Shown in pieces: positions 10,517 to 19,468 of a DNA stretch of 35,477 nucleotides. Source of the stretch: Anianabacter salinae (GTDB lineage Bacteria; Pseudomonadota; Alphaproteobacteria; Rhodobacterales; Rhodobacteraceae); assembly GCF_019061145.1 (NCBI RefSeq), contig NZ_JAHQZS010000011.1, positions 1-35,477 on the forward strand. Direction: 5' to 3'. The notes under the pieces are model-generated. The model was not told the origin of the DNA, searched no databases, and worked only from the letters and a program-made list of their open reading frames with translations. A program made the translations under genes and the position numbers. Position 1 is the stretch's first letter, and each line of letters starts with the position of its first letter.

Positions 10517-13500
10517 ATGGGTACATTTATATCGGGCGGTCCTGGCCAGGATCTGATGACTTCCCCGAATAACGTGGGGAACTTCTGGGTAAAGTATCGG
10601 GATGATCTTGCATTTTTGGTTGATCCCAACTTGCCTGGAGAGAACATTCTTCAGACTGACACTTACGACGGCTATCTGAGAGGGGCAGACAGCGCAGCGG
10701 TCCTGGGCGACGACCTGACTCTATTCACAACCGTTGCTGAAACCACGTTGTTGGTGACGACCGGCGGGGACTATTTCTTTGGCTCTGATCTCGTCGATGA
10801 CTATGTGGGAATTTGGGTTGATGGCGTTCTTTTAACAAGCACTTCCGGGGCCGGGACCGCTGCCCCACTAACATCAATAAATCTAGGGCCTGGCAACCAT
10901 ACGATTCAAATAGTCTACGCGCAATATGTCGGCCCTTTCGATGGCGGTCCTGTGGGCATCTCTGGGCCAGACTACGTTGGAATCATCAACATCAATGACG
11001 CGGATATCCAGGCAGGACGTGAGGCCGATTTCATCGCGGTTGGAGGCGGCGACGATATCGTGTCCTCCGATGAAGGTGACGATACCGTCTTTGGAGAAGG
11101 CGGCAACGACACACTCGATGGACAGAGCGGGAATGACTACATTTCCGGGGGCGACGGCAACGACAGTCTCACTGGAGGGCTCGGCAACGACACGATCGAT
11201 GGAGGAAACGGCGACGACACGATCGATGGTGGAGATGGCAGCGACACGATCGATGGGGGCAACGGGAACGATGTAATCGACGGCGGAGCCGATAACGATA
11301 CGATCTTGATGAGCCGCGGCAGCGACACGATCGACGGCGGCACGGGCACCGACGTCCTGCAGGCAAACGCGGGACCCGGGGTGTCGTACACCTTCATCGG
11401 CACAGAGGCAGGTGACCAGGCTGGCCGATCCGTGTCTTCTGCGGGGGATGTGGATGGTGACGGCCTCGACGATCTGATCATCGGTGCCTGGTATGCCTCC
11501 GGGGGCGGGGAGGCCTATCTTCTGTTCGGCGCCGATCTGGCGGCGGCGGATGCAGCGGACGGCAGTGCCGACGGTGTCATCGATCTTGACAATGCCAATG
11601 TGGCGACCGGGGGCGGCTTTGCCGGATACCAGTTCATCGGGACCGAGGCGGCTGACGTGGCTGGCCGATCCGTGTCCTCTGCGGGGGATGTGGATGGCGA
11701 CGGTCTTGCCGATCTGATTATCGGAGCGAACAGCGCAGACGGGGGGGGCGGCAACTCGGGGGAGGCCTATCTTCTGTTCGGATCCGATCTGGCGGTAGCG
11801 GATGCGGCGGATGGCAGCACCGACGGCGTCATCGATCTCGACAACGCCAATGTTTCGTCCGGGGGCGGCTTCGCCGGGTACCAGTTCATCGGCACCGAGG
11901 GGTCTGACTCGGCTGGCATTTCCGTGTCCTCCGCGGGGGACGTCGATGGCGACGGTTTCGACGATCTGATCATCGGAGCGATCAACGCAGACGGTGGGGG
12001 AAGTAACTCAGGTGAAGCCTATCTCCTCTTCGGCGCCGATCTGGCGGCAGCGGATGCGGCGGATGGCAGCACCGACGGCGTCATCGATCTCGACAATGCC
12101 AATGCTGCGAGCGGGGGCGGCTTTGCCGGGTACCAGTTCATCGGGACCGAGGGGTCTGACCAAGCTGGCCGATCCGTGTCTTCTGCAGGGGACGTGGATG
12201 GCGACGGTATCGCCGATCTTTTCATCGGAGCGACAAGAGCAGACGGGGGGGGAAGCAACTCCGGAGAAGCCTATCTCCTCTTCGGCTCCGATCTGGTGGT
12301 GGCGGATGCGGCGGATGGCAGCATCGACGGCGTCATCGATCTCGACAATGCCAATTCCGACCTGACGGATATCGGCCTCACCGGGTACCAGTTCATCGGG
12401 ACCCAGGCAAATGATTACTCCGGCTGGTCCGTGTCTTCTGCGGGGGATGTGGATGGCGACGGTCTCGGCGATCTTATCATCGGAGCACCCAGTGCGGACG
12501 GTGGGGGAAACTACTCCGGGGAAGCGTATGTCCTCTTCGGCGCCGATCTGGCGGTAGCAGATGCGGCGGATGGCAGTGCCGACGGTGTCATCGATTTCGA
12601 CAATGCCAATGTCGCGACCGGGGGCGGCTTTGCCGGGTACCAGTTCATCGGCACCGAGGCGGGTGACCAAGCTGGCCTGTCCGTATCTTCTGCCGGGGAT
12701 GTGGACGGCGACGGCCTCGACGATCTGATCATTGGAGCGCCTAGCGCAGATGAGTTCGGGGGTGCGTCCGGGGAGGCCTATCTACTGTTCGGCGCCGATC
12801 TTGCGGCAGCGGATGCGGCGGATGGCAGCATCGACGGCGTTATTGATCTCGACAATGCCAATGAAGCGACCGGGGGCGGCTTTGCCGGGTATCAGTTTAT
12901 CGGTGCCGAGGGGTCTGACGCGGCTGCCACTTCCGTGTCCTCCGCCGGGGATGTGGATGGCGACGGTCTCGACGACCTGATCATCGGGGCGGATGGCGCA
13001 GACGGGGGCGGGTCCGGGTCCGGGGAGGCCTACCTCCTGCTCGGCTCCGATCTGGCGGCGGCGGATGCAGCGGATGGCACCGTTGACGGGGTTATCGACC
13101 TCGGCTTGACCGCAGGCGTTGGCATCGACAGCGATAACTCCATCACTGTCACCGTGGACAACACCGGCTCGGGCACGGCGGTGCAGACCGACATCGGCAC
13201 GGCCACGCTCACCTCGGTCGAAAGCTTCATCGCGAACGAAGTTGATGGTGAGACGGATAGCATCACGATCACCGACACGGTGGTCGATGGCGCAAAGGTC
13301 GATCCCACGGGCACGCTTTTCGATGTTGCCGACGTATCAGGCCTTGACGACAACGCTGTCGGAACCTTCACCCCGGCCAATGGCGACCCGGTGATCGACT
13401 TTGGTCCCTCGGAGGCACAGCAGCTCTCCGACATCCTCGCCCTCAGACTTGCCGGGCAGATTCAGATTGCTGATGGCGACGAGTCCGGCACCGTCGGAGC

Positions 13501-14173
13501 GATAAGCTTCGAGAACTTCGAGGAGATCAACTTCGGGATCACCTGCTTTGTCCGCGGCACATTGATCAGGACGCGCCGCGGCGAGATACGGATCGAGGAT
13601 CTTGCCGTCGGCGACAACGTGCTGACTGCCGACGCGGGAGAACAGCCAATCCGCTGGATCGGCAGCCGCAAGCTGGACGCGCGCGCGCTGCAGTCGAATC
13701 CGAAGCTGCGCCCGACCCGCATCCGGGCGAATGCGCTGGCCCCCGGCCTGCCCGAACACGACCTCTCGGTCTCGCCGCAGCACCGTGTCCTTGTGCGCAG
13801 CGTGATCGCCGAACGGATGTTCGGCAGCAGAGAAGTGCTGATCCCCGCCAACAAGCTTCTGGTCCTGCCAGGAATCGAAATCGACGACAGCGCAGCCGAG
13901 GTGGAGTATTTCCACATGCTGTTCGACGCCCACCAGATCGTCTGGTCGAACGGTGCCCTGACCGAGAGCCTGTTCACCGGCCCCGAGGCGCTGAAGGGCC
14001 TGTCGGTCGAAGCCCGTACAGAGATCACTTTGCTGTTCCCCGAGATCGTGGAACCCCGATACCGGCCCGAGTCTGCAAGGTTCATCCCGCAGAAGGGCAA
14101 GCAGATGAAGGTCCTGGCCGCGCGCATTGCCAAGCACGGAAAGCCGGTGACCGAGATGAGATTCTCGGGATGA
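10517..14173 (+). CDS. RTX / FG-GAP repeat protein with C-terminal Hint_2 domain (1218 aa)
   Basis: A large predicted exported protein. Residues 1-175 form an N-terminal domain (a PA14-like fold is possible from the pattern YDGYLRGADSAAVLGDD and GVLLTSTSG). Residues about 176-285 are RTX nonapeptides (GGDGND, GGLGND, GGNGDD). Residues about 293-865 are seven tandem units of about 84 aa, each with SSAGDVDGDGLDDLIIG, an FG-GAP/integrin-alpha type calcium loop. A linker follows, then a Hint_2 domain from Cys1010 (CFVRGTLI) with SPQHRVLV and DAHQIVWSNG. The C-terminal about 340 residues nearly equal those of the 651-aa protein. The start ATG has only a weak site (GGAA) upstream. RTX and FG-GAP loops bind calcium; a surface adhesion role is inferred. 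A type I secretion partner is not in this window. Confidence 0.92.
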   Translation: MGTFISGGPGQDLMTSPNNVGNFWVKYRDDLAFLVDPNLPGENILQTDTYDGYLRGADSAAVLGDDLTLFTTVAETTLLVTTGGDYFFGSDLVDDYVGIWVDGVLLTSTSGAGTAAPLTSINLGPGNHTIQIVYAQYVGPFDGGPVGISGPDYVGIININDADIQAGREADFIAVGGGDDIVSSDEGDDTVFGEGGNDTLDGQSGNDYISGGDGNDSLTGGLGNDTIDGGNGDDTIDGGDGSDTIDGGNGNDVIDGGADNDTILMSRGSDTIDGGTGTDVLQANAGPGVSYTFIGTEAGDQAGRSVSSAGDVDGDGLDDLIIGAWYASGGGEAYLLFGADLAAADAADGSADGVIDLDNANVATGGGFAGYQFIGTEAADVAGRSVSSAGDVDGDGLADLIIGANSADGGGGNSGEAYLLFGSDLAVADAADGSTDGVIDLDNANVSSGGGFAGYQFIGTEGSDSAGISVSSAGDVDGDGFDDLIIGAINADGGGSNSGEAYLLFGADLAAADAADGSTDGVIDLDNANAASGGGFAGYQFIGTEGSDQAGRSVSSAGDVDGDGIADLFIGATRADGGGSNSGEAYLLFGSDLVVADAADGSIDGVIDLDNANSDLTDIGLTGYQFIGTQANDYSGWSVSSAGDVDGDGLGDLIIGAPSADGGGNYSGEAYVLFGADLAVADAADGSADGVIDFDNANVATGGGFAGYQFIGTEAGDQAGLSVSSAGDVDGDGLDDLIIGAPSADEFGGASGEAYLLFGADLAAADAADGSIDGVIDLDNANEATGGGFAGYQFIGAEGSDAAATSVSSAGDVDGDGLDDLIIGADGADGGGSGSGEAYLLLGSDLAAADAADGTVDGVIDLGLTAGVGIDSDNSITVTVDNTGSGTAVQTDIGTATLTSVESFIANEVDGETDSITITDTVVDGAKVDPTGTLFDVADVSGLDDNAVGTFTPANGDPVIDFGPSEAQQLSDILALRLAGQIQIADGDESGTVGAISFENFEEINFGITCFVRGTLIRTRRGEIRIEDLAVGDNVLTADAGEQPIRWIGSRKLDARALQSNPKLRPTRIRANALAPGLPEHDLSVSPQHRVLVRSVIAERMFGSREVLIPANKLLVLPGIEIDDSAAEVEYFHMLFDAHQIVWSNGALTESLFTGPEALKGLSVEARTEITLLFPEIVEPRYRPESARFIPQKGKQMKVLAARIAKHGKPVTEMRFSG
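11393..13110 (+). repeat. Seven in-frame tandem DNA repeats of 240-255 bp (FG-GAP units)
   Basis: Units begin with TTCATCGG (or TTTATCGG) at about 11393, 11633, 11885, 12137, 12392, 12644 and 12896. The spacing is 240, 252, 252, 255, 252 and 252 bp, always a multiple of three. The units are very similar in DNA as well as protein, so unequal recombination could change copy number without breaking the frame. Confidence 0.9.
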
Positions 14174-14261
14174 TGCACGGACCATGCCTGGGAAGCGACA
14201 ACCCGGCCGAGGACCCGCCACTGGCAGCGAGAAAATCCCAGGCTGAGAGGGGTGCCGCGCT

Positions 14262-15419
14262 GTGGCGGTCGCATCGTGCAATCGCTCGATGAAAGCACCA
14301 ACCGGATCAGAGGAGCAACAGGGCTACGTCATCCACACGAGCCGTCACGCAACAAACTGGATGGCGGAGGAAAAGTTGTCCCTTGCCCTCTCGACCTATG
14401 AGCTGGGCAAACTGTTCCTTCTTGGGATCAAGCCGGATGGGAGGCTTTCCGTGTTCGAGCGCAACTTTTCGCGCTGCATGGGACTTGCCAGATCCGATAG
14501 CGGTTTCTGGCTGGCTTCCTTGTTTCAGGTTTGGCGCTTCGAGCAATTTCTCAATCCCGAAGAGCCAGTTGATGGATACGATGCTCGTTATGTGCCGGTG
14601 ACGGGTTGGACAACCGGCGACATTGACTTGCATGACATACAGCTGGGCCCCGAAGGTCCAGTGTTTGTTGCGACGCGGTTCAATTGTCTCGCCATGCTGT
14701 CGGTGACGGCGAGTTTCAAGCCGATCTGGACTCCCCCCTTTATTGATCGCCTGGCGGCCGAGGATCGCTGTCATCTGAACGGCTTGGCCATGCGCGACGG
14801 AGTTCCAGCCTATGCAACTTCTGTGTCGAGAACCAATATTCATGATGGCTGGCGCCAGCATCGTGTAAATGGTGGCGTGGTTCTAGACATTCCAACAGGC
14901 GAAGTCGCCTCCGACGGTCTATCGATGCCGCACTCGCCACGTCTGCATCTGGGCAAACTATGGGTCCTTCAATCCGGGAGAGGAGAGTTGGGATACGTCG
15001 ACGGGGAAACTGGACGCTTCGAGGCCACCTGCTTTCTCCCTGGTTTTGCGCGCGGAATGAGCTTTCACAAGCATTGGGCAATCATCGGGATCTCGCATCC
15101 GCGTGGAGGTCAGCGAACGTTCGACGGACTGCCGCTTGCGGAACGCTTAGAGCGTGAAGGAGTCTCCCCTAGTTGCTCGATCTGCGTAGTAAACTTGAAC
15201 ACCGGTGACATCGAGCATCGGATCGACTTCGAGGGCATCGTTCGAGAAATTTACGATGTGGTTGCGTTGCCGGGAATTGTGCGACCCTCGGCGATCGGCT
15301 TCAAGACCAATGAGATTCATCACACTGTACGAATTGATACCCAACAGTCTTCTCTTCGCCTCCGCTCACGTGAACCGAGAACGGCGGTGAGAATGGCGGC
15401 GACGCTAGCGGCGGGCTGA
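14262..15419 (+). CDS. TIGR03032 / DUF4915 family protein (385 aa)
   Basis: Full-length member of a conserved family of unknown function. Recognisable family stretches are NWMAEEKLSLALSTYELGKLF, LSVFERNFSRCMGLA, VTGWTTGDIDLHDI, AAEDRCHLNGLAMRDG, GLSMPHSPRLHLGKLW and GFKTNEIHHTV (quoted in part). The repeated strand pattern fits a beta-propeller-like fold. I used GTG 14262 because GAGAGGGG lies 9 nt upstream; an in-frame ATG at 14289 is the alternative and has no good site. It follows the RTX/Hint gene by 88 bp on the same strand, an arrangement repeated in copy 1, so co-expression is likely. No signal peptide is evident. The biochemical role is unknown; proximity suggests a link to the exported protein, which is inference. 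Confidence 0.85.
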   Translation: MAVASCNRSMKAPTGSEEQQGYVIHTSRHATNWMAEEKLSLALSTYELGKLFLLGIKPDGRLSVFERNFSRCMGLARSDSGFWLASLFQVWRFEQFLNPEEPVDGYDARYVPVTGWTTGDIDLHDIQLGPEGPVFVATRFNCLAMLSVTASFKPIWTPPFIDRLAAEDRCHLNGLAMRDGVPAYATSVSRTNIHDGWRQHRVNGGVVLDIPTGEVASDGLSMPHSPRLHLGKLWVLQSGRGELGYVDGETGRFEATCFLPGFARGMSFHKHWAIIGISHPRGGQRTFDGLPLAERLEREGVSPSCSICVVNLNTGDIEHRIDFEGIVREIYDVVALPGIVRPSAIGFKTNEIHHTVRIDTQQSSLRLRSREPRTAVRMAATLAAG

Positions 15420-15969
15420 GCCTTCTGCGGACGCTACCATCGTCACCTATACAGCTTCGTGATTGTAGAGGTGTGGTGTCGTTGCCCTAGGCACACGTTG
15501 CGTGCCGACGGGTCTTGCCGTGATGCGCCCGAGCTTTGCTCGCGGCATTCTGGACAGCCCGAAGGCGGATATCTCCGGCTTCGATCAGGGCGACAGGCTG
15601 ACAATCTCCCGCGATTTCGTCACCTGGACACCCGCAACAACCGCCTGGTTTGAGGGGCGCCATGCGTTGGGGAAGTGCAGCCGCATCAGATAGAGGCCTA
15701 TCAACGGCGACTGACTCGAGGCCTACCTCCGCTATGTGCTCGTCCCGACGCTGCGCCACGGCGAGGTGGTCCAAATGGACAACCTCTCGAGCCACAAAAC
15801 GGCCTTCGGTGCAGGAAATAATCGAGGCGGCGGGCGCGCGGCTGATGTTCCGTCTGCCCTACAGTCCCGACTTCAACCCGATAGAAGTGGCTTCCGCCAG
15901 GCTGAAGGCGCTGCTCAGAAAGGCAGCCGTCCGGACAGTCGCGGCGCTGTGGGCCACCATCGGCGAGCT

Positions 15970-17252
15970 GGACACCCGCAAGAACACACCAGATTTCCGC
16001 CCTTCGGCCTCTGCAGCGAATGGGGCAATGACGTGCAGCGCCGATCAAGATGATCGGGGTCCTGTTTCGCCAATATTGGAGGTCTGCGGACGGACTCACC
16101 CCATGGCGGCCCGCCGCTCGTGGAAGACCAGACGATCGAAGTTGTAGGCGAGATTGGCGAGCGTCAGTTTGGCTTCAGCGCGCGCGAGGCCGATGGTGCG
16201 GATGAACAGGCCGAAGCGGTTCTTCTGATGGGCGAAGACATGCTCGACCTGGGCGCGCACGGAAGATTTCCTGAAGTTGGCTTGGGCGGTCGCCTTCGGC
16301 ATCGGTTTCCCGTGCGGCTTGCGGCGGTGGATGCTGCTGATGAAGCCGTTTTTCACCAGCCATGTCTCGTTGCTTTGCGAGCGATAGGCGCTGTCGGCCC
16401 AGACTTCCATCGACGTGTTTTCATCGGACAACAGCTGCCGCAGCATGCGCCCATCCGGGGCCGCCGCGGAGGTCACTGCGCTCTCGCGGATGAAGCCGAA
16501 GCGCCGGTCGATGCTGATGTGGGATTTGTAGCCAAAGACAGGCAGCGCGATCTGCGGCAAGGGCTTGCCGTCCGGGCGATAGCGGATCTTGCCGCCGATC
16601 TTCAGGGTCCAGCGCGCATTCGTGTCCTTCTGGGCGGCCTTGTTCGGCGCGTCGGGCCAAATCTCCTTGGCCGTCTTCCCCGCCTTGATTGCGTCTTTCT
16701 CGCCCTCGGTGTTGCGCTGCTTCGGCGCCGGAACCAGGCTGGCATCCACGATCTGACCGGACATCGGGATGTATCCCTTCTTGTGAAGTTGCCAGTCGAA
16801 CGCCTTCATCACCCGCTTCAGCGTGCCGGTCTCGGTCAGCCGGTTGCGAAAGTGCCGGATCGTGTTCTCGTCTGGCGTCGGCGCGCCCAGGTCAAAGCCG
16901 AGAAACCGCATCCAGGACAGCCGGTCCCGGATCATGAATTCCATCCGCGCGTCCGAAAGGTTGTGCTGTGCCTGCAGGATCAGCGCCTTGAACATCGAGA
17001 CGGGGTCGAACGGCGGGCGGCCGCCTTTGGAACCGTCGCCGTAACCCAGACCCTCGACCAGCCAGCCCCGGAAATGCTCGAAATCCACCGTCGCATCCAG
17101 CACCTCGAGCGGATCGCCATGCCTGGACAAAGCCTCAACCTGTTCCGTCAGACCGAAGAAACTCCGTTGATCCATGCGCCCGCTCCTCAACCAAGCCTGT
17201 GGAGCGAATGAATCACGATACCGACAATCCCGCTAGGTTTTTGCGGGTGTCC
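15970..17252 (-). mobile_element. IS5-family insertion sequence, copy A (1283 bp)
   Basis: The ends are imperfect inverted repeats: GGACACCCGCAAGAAC on the left and, read inward from the right, GGACACCCGCAAAAAC. AGCT flanks both sides (15966-15969 and 17253-17256). Removing the element and one AGCT rejoins the IS630 transposase reading GELVNCF, so AGCT is the target duplication. The element encodes one transposase on the minus strand. A copy of equal length lies at 33727-35009; I saw one base difference in the coding part (C/G near 17140). Confidence 0.9.
16096..17190 (-). CDS. IS5-family transposase (copy A)
   Basis: A 364-aa DDE transposase. The N-terminal domain (DQRSFFGL, GGRPPFDPVSMFKALIL, HNLSDARMEFMIRDRLSWMRFLG in part) is typical of IS5-family enzymes. 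The catalytic acidic residues are likely the Asp in IVDASLVPAP (about 147), the Asp in VWADSAYRS (about 266) and the Glu in QVEHVFAHQK (about 325). The frame is intact from ATG 17190 to the stop at 16096, so the enzyme may be active. It differs from the copy B enzyme at residue 19 (Val here, Leu there). A full-length antisense frame on the plus strand is a shadow and is not annotated. Confidence 0.93.
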   Translation of the reverse strand: MRSGRMDQRSFFGLTEQVEALSRHGDPLEVLDATVDFEHFRGWLVEGLGYGDGSKGGRPPFDPVSMFKALILQAQHNLSDARMEFMIRDRLSWMRFLGFDLGAPTPDENTIRHFRNRLTETGTLKRVMKAFDWQLHKKGYIPMSGQIVDASLVPAPKQRNTEGEKDAIKAGKTAKEIWPDAPNKAAQKDTNARWTLKIGGKIRYRPDGKPLPQIALPVFGYKSHISIDRRFGFIRESAVTSAAAPDGRMLRQLLSDENTSMEVWADSAYRSQSNETWLVKNGFISSIHRRKPHGKPMPKATAQANFRKSSVRAQVEHVFAHQKNRFGLFIRTIGLARAEAKLTLANLAYNFDRLVFHERRAAMG

Positions 17253-17365
17253 AGCTCGTCAACTGCTTCACGCAGCAAGAATGCGCGAAATTACTTCGCC
17301 ACCAGGAGATCGGACGCAGATTGATCGGAAAACGATTTAGTACTTTCCAATACAAAAAAATTTGT

Positions 17366-17725
17366 TCAAGCCGCAAGCCCCAAAGCTTGCCAATAAATGC
17401 TGGCGCGGGCAATTCGTGTATCGCCCCAAGTTAGAAATTCAGCGACAAAGCCATCAACGGTTATGTCGTTCGCTCGCAACGAAAATCTCAAATTCGCAGA
17501 CTTGTCGCTGTCCAAGCCGCATACTCCAAGAGATACGAGAGGGGGCTGGCCGAAATGATGGCTAAACTCAAAGTATAGCACAACACTACGGTCACCATTT
17601 TTGCTCCACATGGGCCCCTTTTCATCAACGTGATTGAACATCTCATCGATGGCATACAACACTCTGTGAGTACCCACGTCGACATAAGTCTGTTGGAATT
17701 TCTTGTGTGACGCCAAAATATCCAT
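17366..17725 (-). CDS. Small H-type-lectin-like protein A (119 aa)
   Basis: A 119-aa protein whose residues about 46-117 match the H-type lectin (H_lectin) pattern: FEFSHHFGQPPLVSLGV, CGLDSDKSANLRFSLRANDIT, then FLTWGDTRIARASIYWQALG (quoted in parts). In known members the domain binds N-acetylgalactosamine-type sugars as a trimeric beta sandwich. The assignment is by eye. There is no N-terminal signal peptide. A purine stretch (GAGCGAGG) lies about 15 nt before the ATG, farther than ideal. It is the last gene of a minus-strand series with a second lectin-like gene 81 bp upstream and a Hint protein before that. The DNA is AT-richer than the flanks. Confidence 0.75.
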   Translation of the reverse strand: MDILASHKKFQQTYVDVGTHRVLYAIDEMFNHVDEKGPMWSKNGDRSVVLYFEFSHHFGQPPLVSLGVCGLDSDKSANLRFSLRANDITVDGFVAEFLTWGDTRIARASIYWQALGLAA

Positions 17726-17806
17726 CGACTGCGTTCTACCTCGCTCTTTTGCGTGGAAATCTTAAAAAGTGAGAGGCAATTGAATGGATCTTACCAGTCC
17801 CAATTT

Positions 17807-18229
17807 TCAAAGCTCAATTATTTCACCCAAACCAATTGCCAACCAGCTAACGCGGATGGGTTGATCCGCCCAATTGATCTTTATCTCAGCCTTGACGCTG
17901 AAATCCCGATTAGATACATTTTCAACTGCCTTAATAATGAAGTCAGCATCCCGAACCATTCCGTTCCTCAAGAAAACCGAGACGGCAATCGCTGGAACGT
18001 CAACAAATTTCTCGACAAACACAACGGTCAAGTTAAATCCAACATGAATACTGCTCGGTTTGCTCTTACATATCTGCCTGTAGTCGTACTTCACGCTGCC
18101 AGCTAAAACTTGCTTGTCTCGCGTTGGGCGAACGACAACCTGGCTTGATTGAAGCAAGCAATGACTAAGGTCCTCACTATTTAGGTGTGAAACCCTTGAA
18201 ATACTTTCACTCCACCAGAGCTTTCTCAT
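17807..18229 (-). CDS. Small H-type-lectin-like protein B (140 aa)
   Basis: A 140-aa protein starting MRKLWWSES at 18229; a longer reading to 18319 overlaps the upstream gene and is less likely. The C-terminal half has the H-type lectin order: FVDVPAIAVSVFLRNGM, DADFIIKAVENVSNRDF, INWADQPIRVSWLAIG. The WAD...VSWLAIG ending lines up with WGDTRIARASIYWQALG of lectin-like protein A. The N-terminal half (about 60 aa) is unrecognised. The start follows the Hint gene's TGA by 5 bp with GAGGG upstream, so the two are almost surely co-transcribed. No signal peptide is visible, so export, if any, would need another route. Confidence 0.7.
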   Translation of the reverse strand: MRKLWWSESISRVSHLNSEDLSHCLLQSSQVVVRPTRDKQVLAGSVKYDYRQICKSKPSSIHVGFNLTVVFVEKFVDVPAIAVSVFLRNGMVRDADFIIKAVENVSNRDFSVKAEIKINWADQPIRVSWLAIGLGEIIEL

Positions 18230-18234
18230 AATGG

Positions 18235-19389
18235 TCACAATTCGCCCTCGACGTTGTTTAGCCACGGTAGAAAATTTCGAAACTTGCAATTGGAATGCAT
18301 CGTCAACATGAGATTGCACCAGTAGACCGAGTCCTCGTGCGAAAGGGTCGAAAGGGGACTATCCGAATTATGTCTCTCCACGCCTTCGCAGACGAAGTTC
18401 ACACCATTGCCCCATATCGCAGCATGTGTTTCCAACTTCAGCTTTATAAGCTCATTACTTCTTCCGGGTATTATGGAGACGCCCATATTATTATGAAGGT
18501 AGCGGGCCTCAACAACTACTGATTCGCACCCATTCCTACTTGTTTGACCAGTGGAATCCTGTCGTGTGTACAATAGTACTGGTTGGAAGGGAGACATCAG
18601 GTTCTTGTGCCCAATTGAGGATTCGTCTGTGAAGCCAACAAAGTTATTGCGAAGGCTGGCATGGACTGAAACCATCTCAGTTTCCTGAACTACTAAGAAA
18701 CCATGGGTCGAGGTCATTACACTGTCTCCGCAACGAAGATCAGAGATCGGTGTCGCGCCATGTGGCGTTACCACGATGGTTTCAGCGGACACGCCCGTTG
18801 TACGTTGGTTCGCTGGGATGCGGTCTGCCCAAGAATGCTGATCACTACGTTCTGCTTCATTCGGAAGTGGATGAAACAGAAAGTCGGAGAAGCGCCGCCC
18901 GATCCGGACGTCATCGATATCCTCACTGACCAATAAATCTCCCCCCACCGCCGTCCCCTGGTCAGAAGGGGCAGGGGTATCAAAGTACAAGTCCCAACCG
19001 TTGGAGATCGAAGCACCTAGGAGACCCAATTCCAAATTGCCTATCCAATCTAATCGGTGCCAGAACCCCGACACTGGATTATGAGCAAGCGTCTTCCCCA
19101 CGCGGTGAAGTACCAAGCCAGCGCGATACAGAGTTCCCCTAAATTGCAAGACTTCTCTGGTTATGAAGCGACCGCCATCAGACAAATCGAAGTGAACGTC
19201 AATCGAGAGCCGCTCAGAAGATTGGACTTGGTATTGGATGCCAGATGGGACAAAATCGGTATTCTGGTCAAACATGAGCGCATTCATTGAGCCTCTGACC
19301 GGTCTACCGTCTGCGAGAATCTGACCTTCCAGAGTAATCTGCAATGTTGCGGTATCGTGGATCTGTTGACTTTGCGATAAGACCAGCAT
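18235..19389 (-). CDS. Divergent Hint-domain protein (384 aa)
   Basis: The N-terminal 195 residues form a beta-rich region that I do not recognise (LQITLEGQILADGRPVRG, then RLDWIGNLELGLLGASISNGW). From about residue 199 there is a Hint_2-like domain: ETIVVTPHGATPISDLRCGDSVMTS, then MSPFQPVLLY, then ETHAAIWGNG (shown in parts). Aligned with the RTX/Hint proteins, the N-terminal Cys position is Gly199 and the His of SPQHRVLV is replaced by Gln, so autocatalysis is doubtful. AAAAGGAGGG lies just before the ATG, a very strong site. The gene lies 79 bp after an IclR-type regulator and 5 bp before a lectin-like gene. It is AT-rich compared with the RTX genes, suggesting a different origin. There is no classical signal peptide. 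Confidence 0.75.
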   Translation of the reverse strand: MLVLSQSQQIHDTATLQITLEGQILADGRPVRGSMNALMFDQNTDFVPSGIQYQVQSSERLSIDVHFDLSDGGRFITREVLQFRGTLYRAGLVLHRVGKTLAHNPVSGFWHRLDWIGNLELGLLGASISNGWDLYFDTPAPSDQGTAVGGDLLVSEDIDDVRIGRRFSDFLFHPLPNEAERSDQHSWADRIPANQRTTGVSAETIVVTPHGATPISDLRCGDSVMTSTHGFLVVQETEMVSVHASLRNNFVGFTDESSIGHKNLMSPFQPVLLYTRQDSTGQTSRNGCESVVVEARYLHNNMGVSIIPGRSNELIKLKLETHAAIWGNGVNFVCEGVERHNSDSPLSTLSHEDSVYWCNLMLTMHSNCKFRNFLPWLNNVEGEL

Positions 19390-19468
19390 TGCAACCCTCC
19401 TTTTACCAGCTTACTGACTCTGAGTTTCTGCGGGCAATCTTCAACACGTGAAGAATAAGTTGAACTCT

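Larger units (their letters stand above)
9689..14535 (+). repeat. Tandem duplication, copy 2
   Basis: This block matches 6673-9651. It is longer for two reasons: about 315 bp with a small gene (9932-10248) has no counterpart in copy 1, and the RTX/Hint gene has a larger N-terminal part plus a seven-unit repeat array. Upstream sequence from 10249 to 10516 matches 6923-7175 closely. Confidence 0.85.
15696..17325 (+). pseudogene. IS630-type transposase remnant, split by an IS5-family element
   Basis: The C-terminal half of an IS630-type DDE transposase can be followed through PINGD, then LEAYLRYVLVPTLRHG, VVQMDNLSSHK, RLPYSPDFNPIE and LKALLRKAAVRTVAALWATIGEL. It is broken in several ways. A TGA replaces a codon after PINGD. 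One extra A in CACAAAACGG shifts the frame. The IS5-family element lies inside GEL|VNCF. Beyond the insertion, TQQECA and then a second frameshift precede the expected NYFATR ending. The N-terminal half before 15696 is not recognisable. This is an inactive relic. Confidence 0.85.

Noticed and set aside
16120-17211. 363-codon plus-strand frame opposite the IS5-family transposase (also at 33877-34968)
   Set aside because: Both copies mirror the transposase; no motifs or ribosome-binding site support it.
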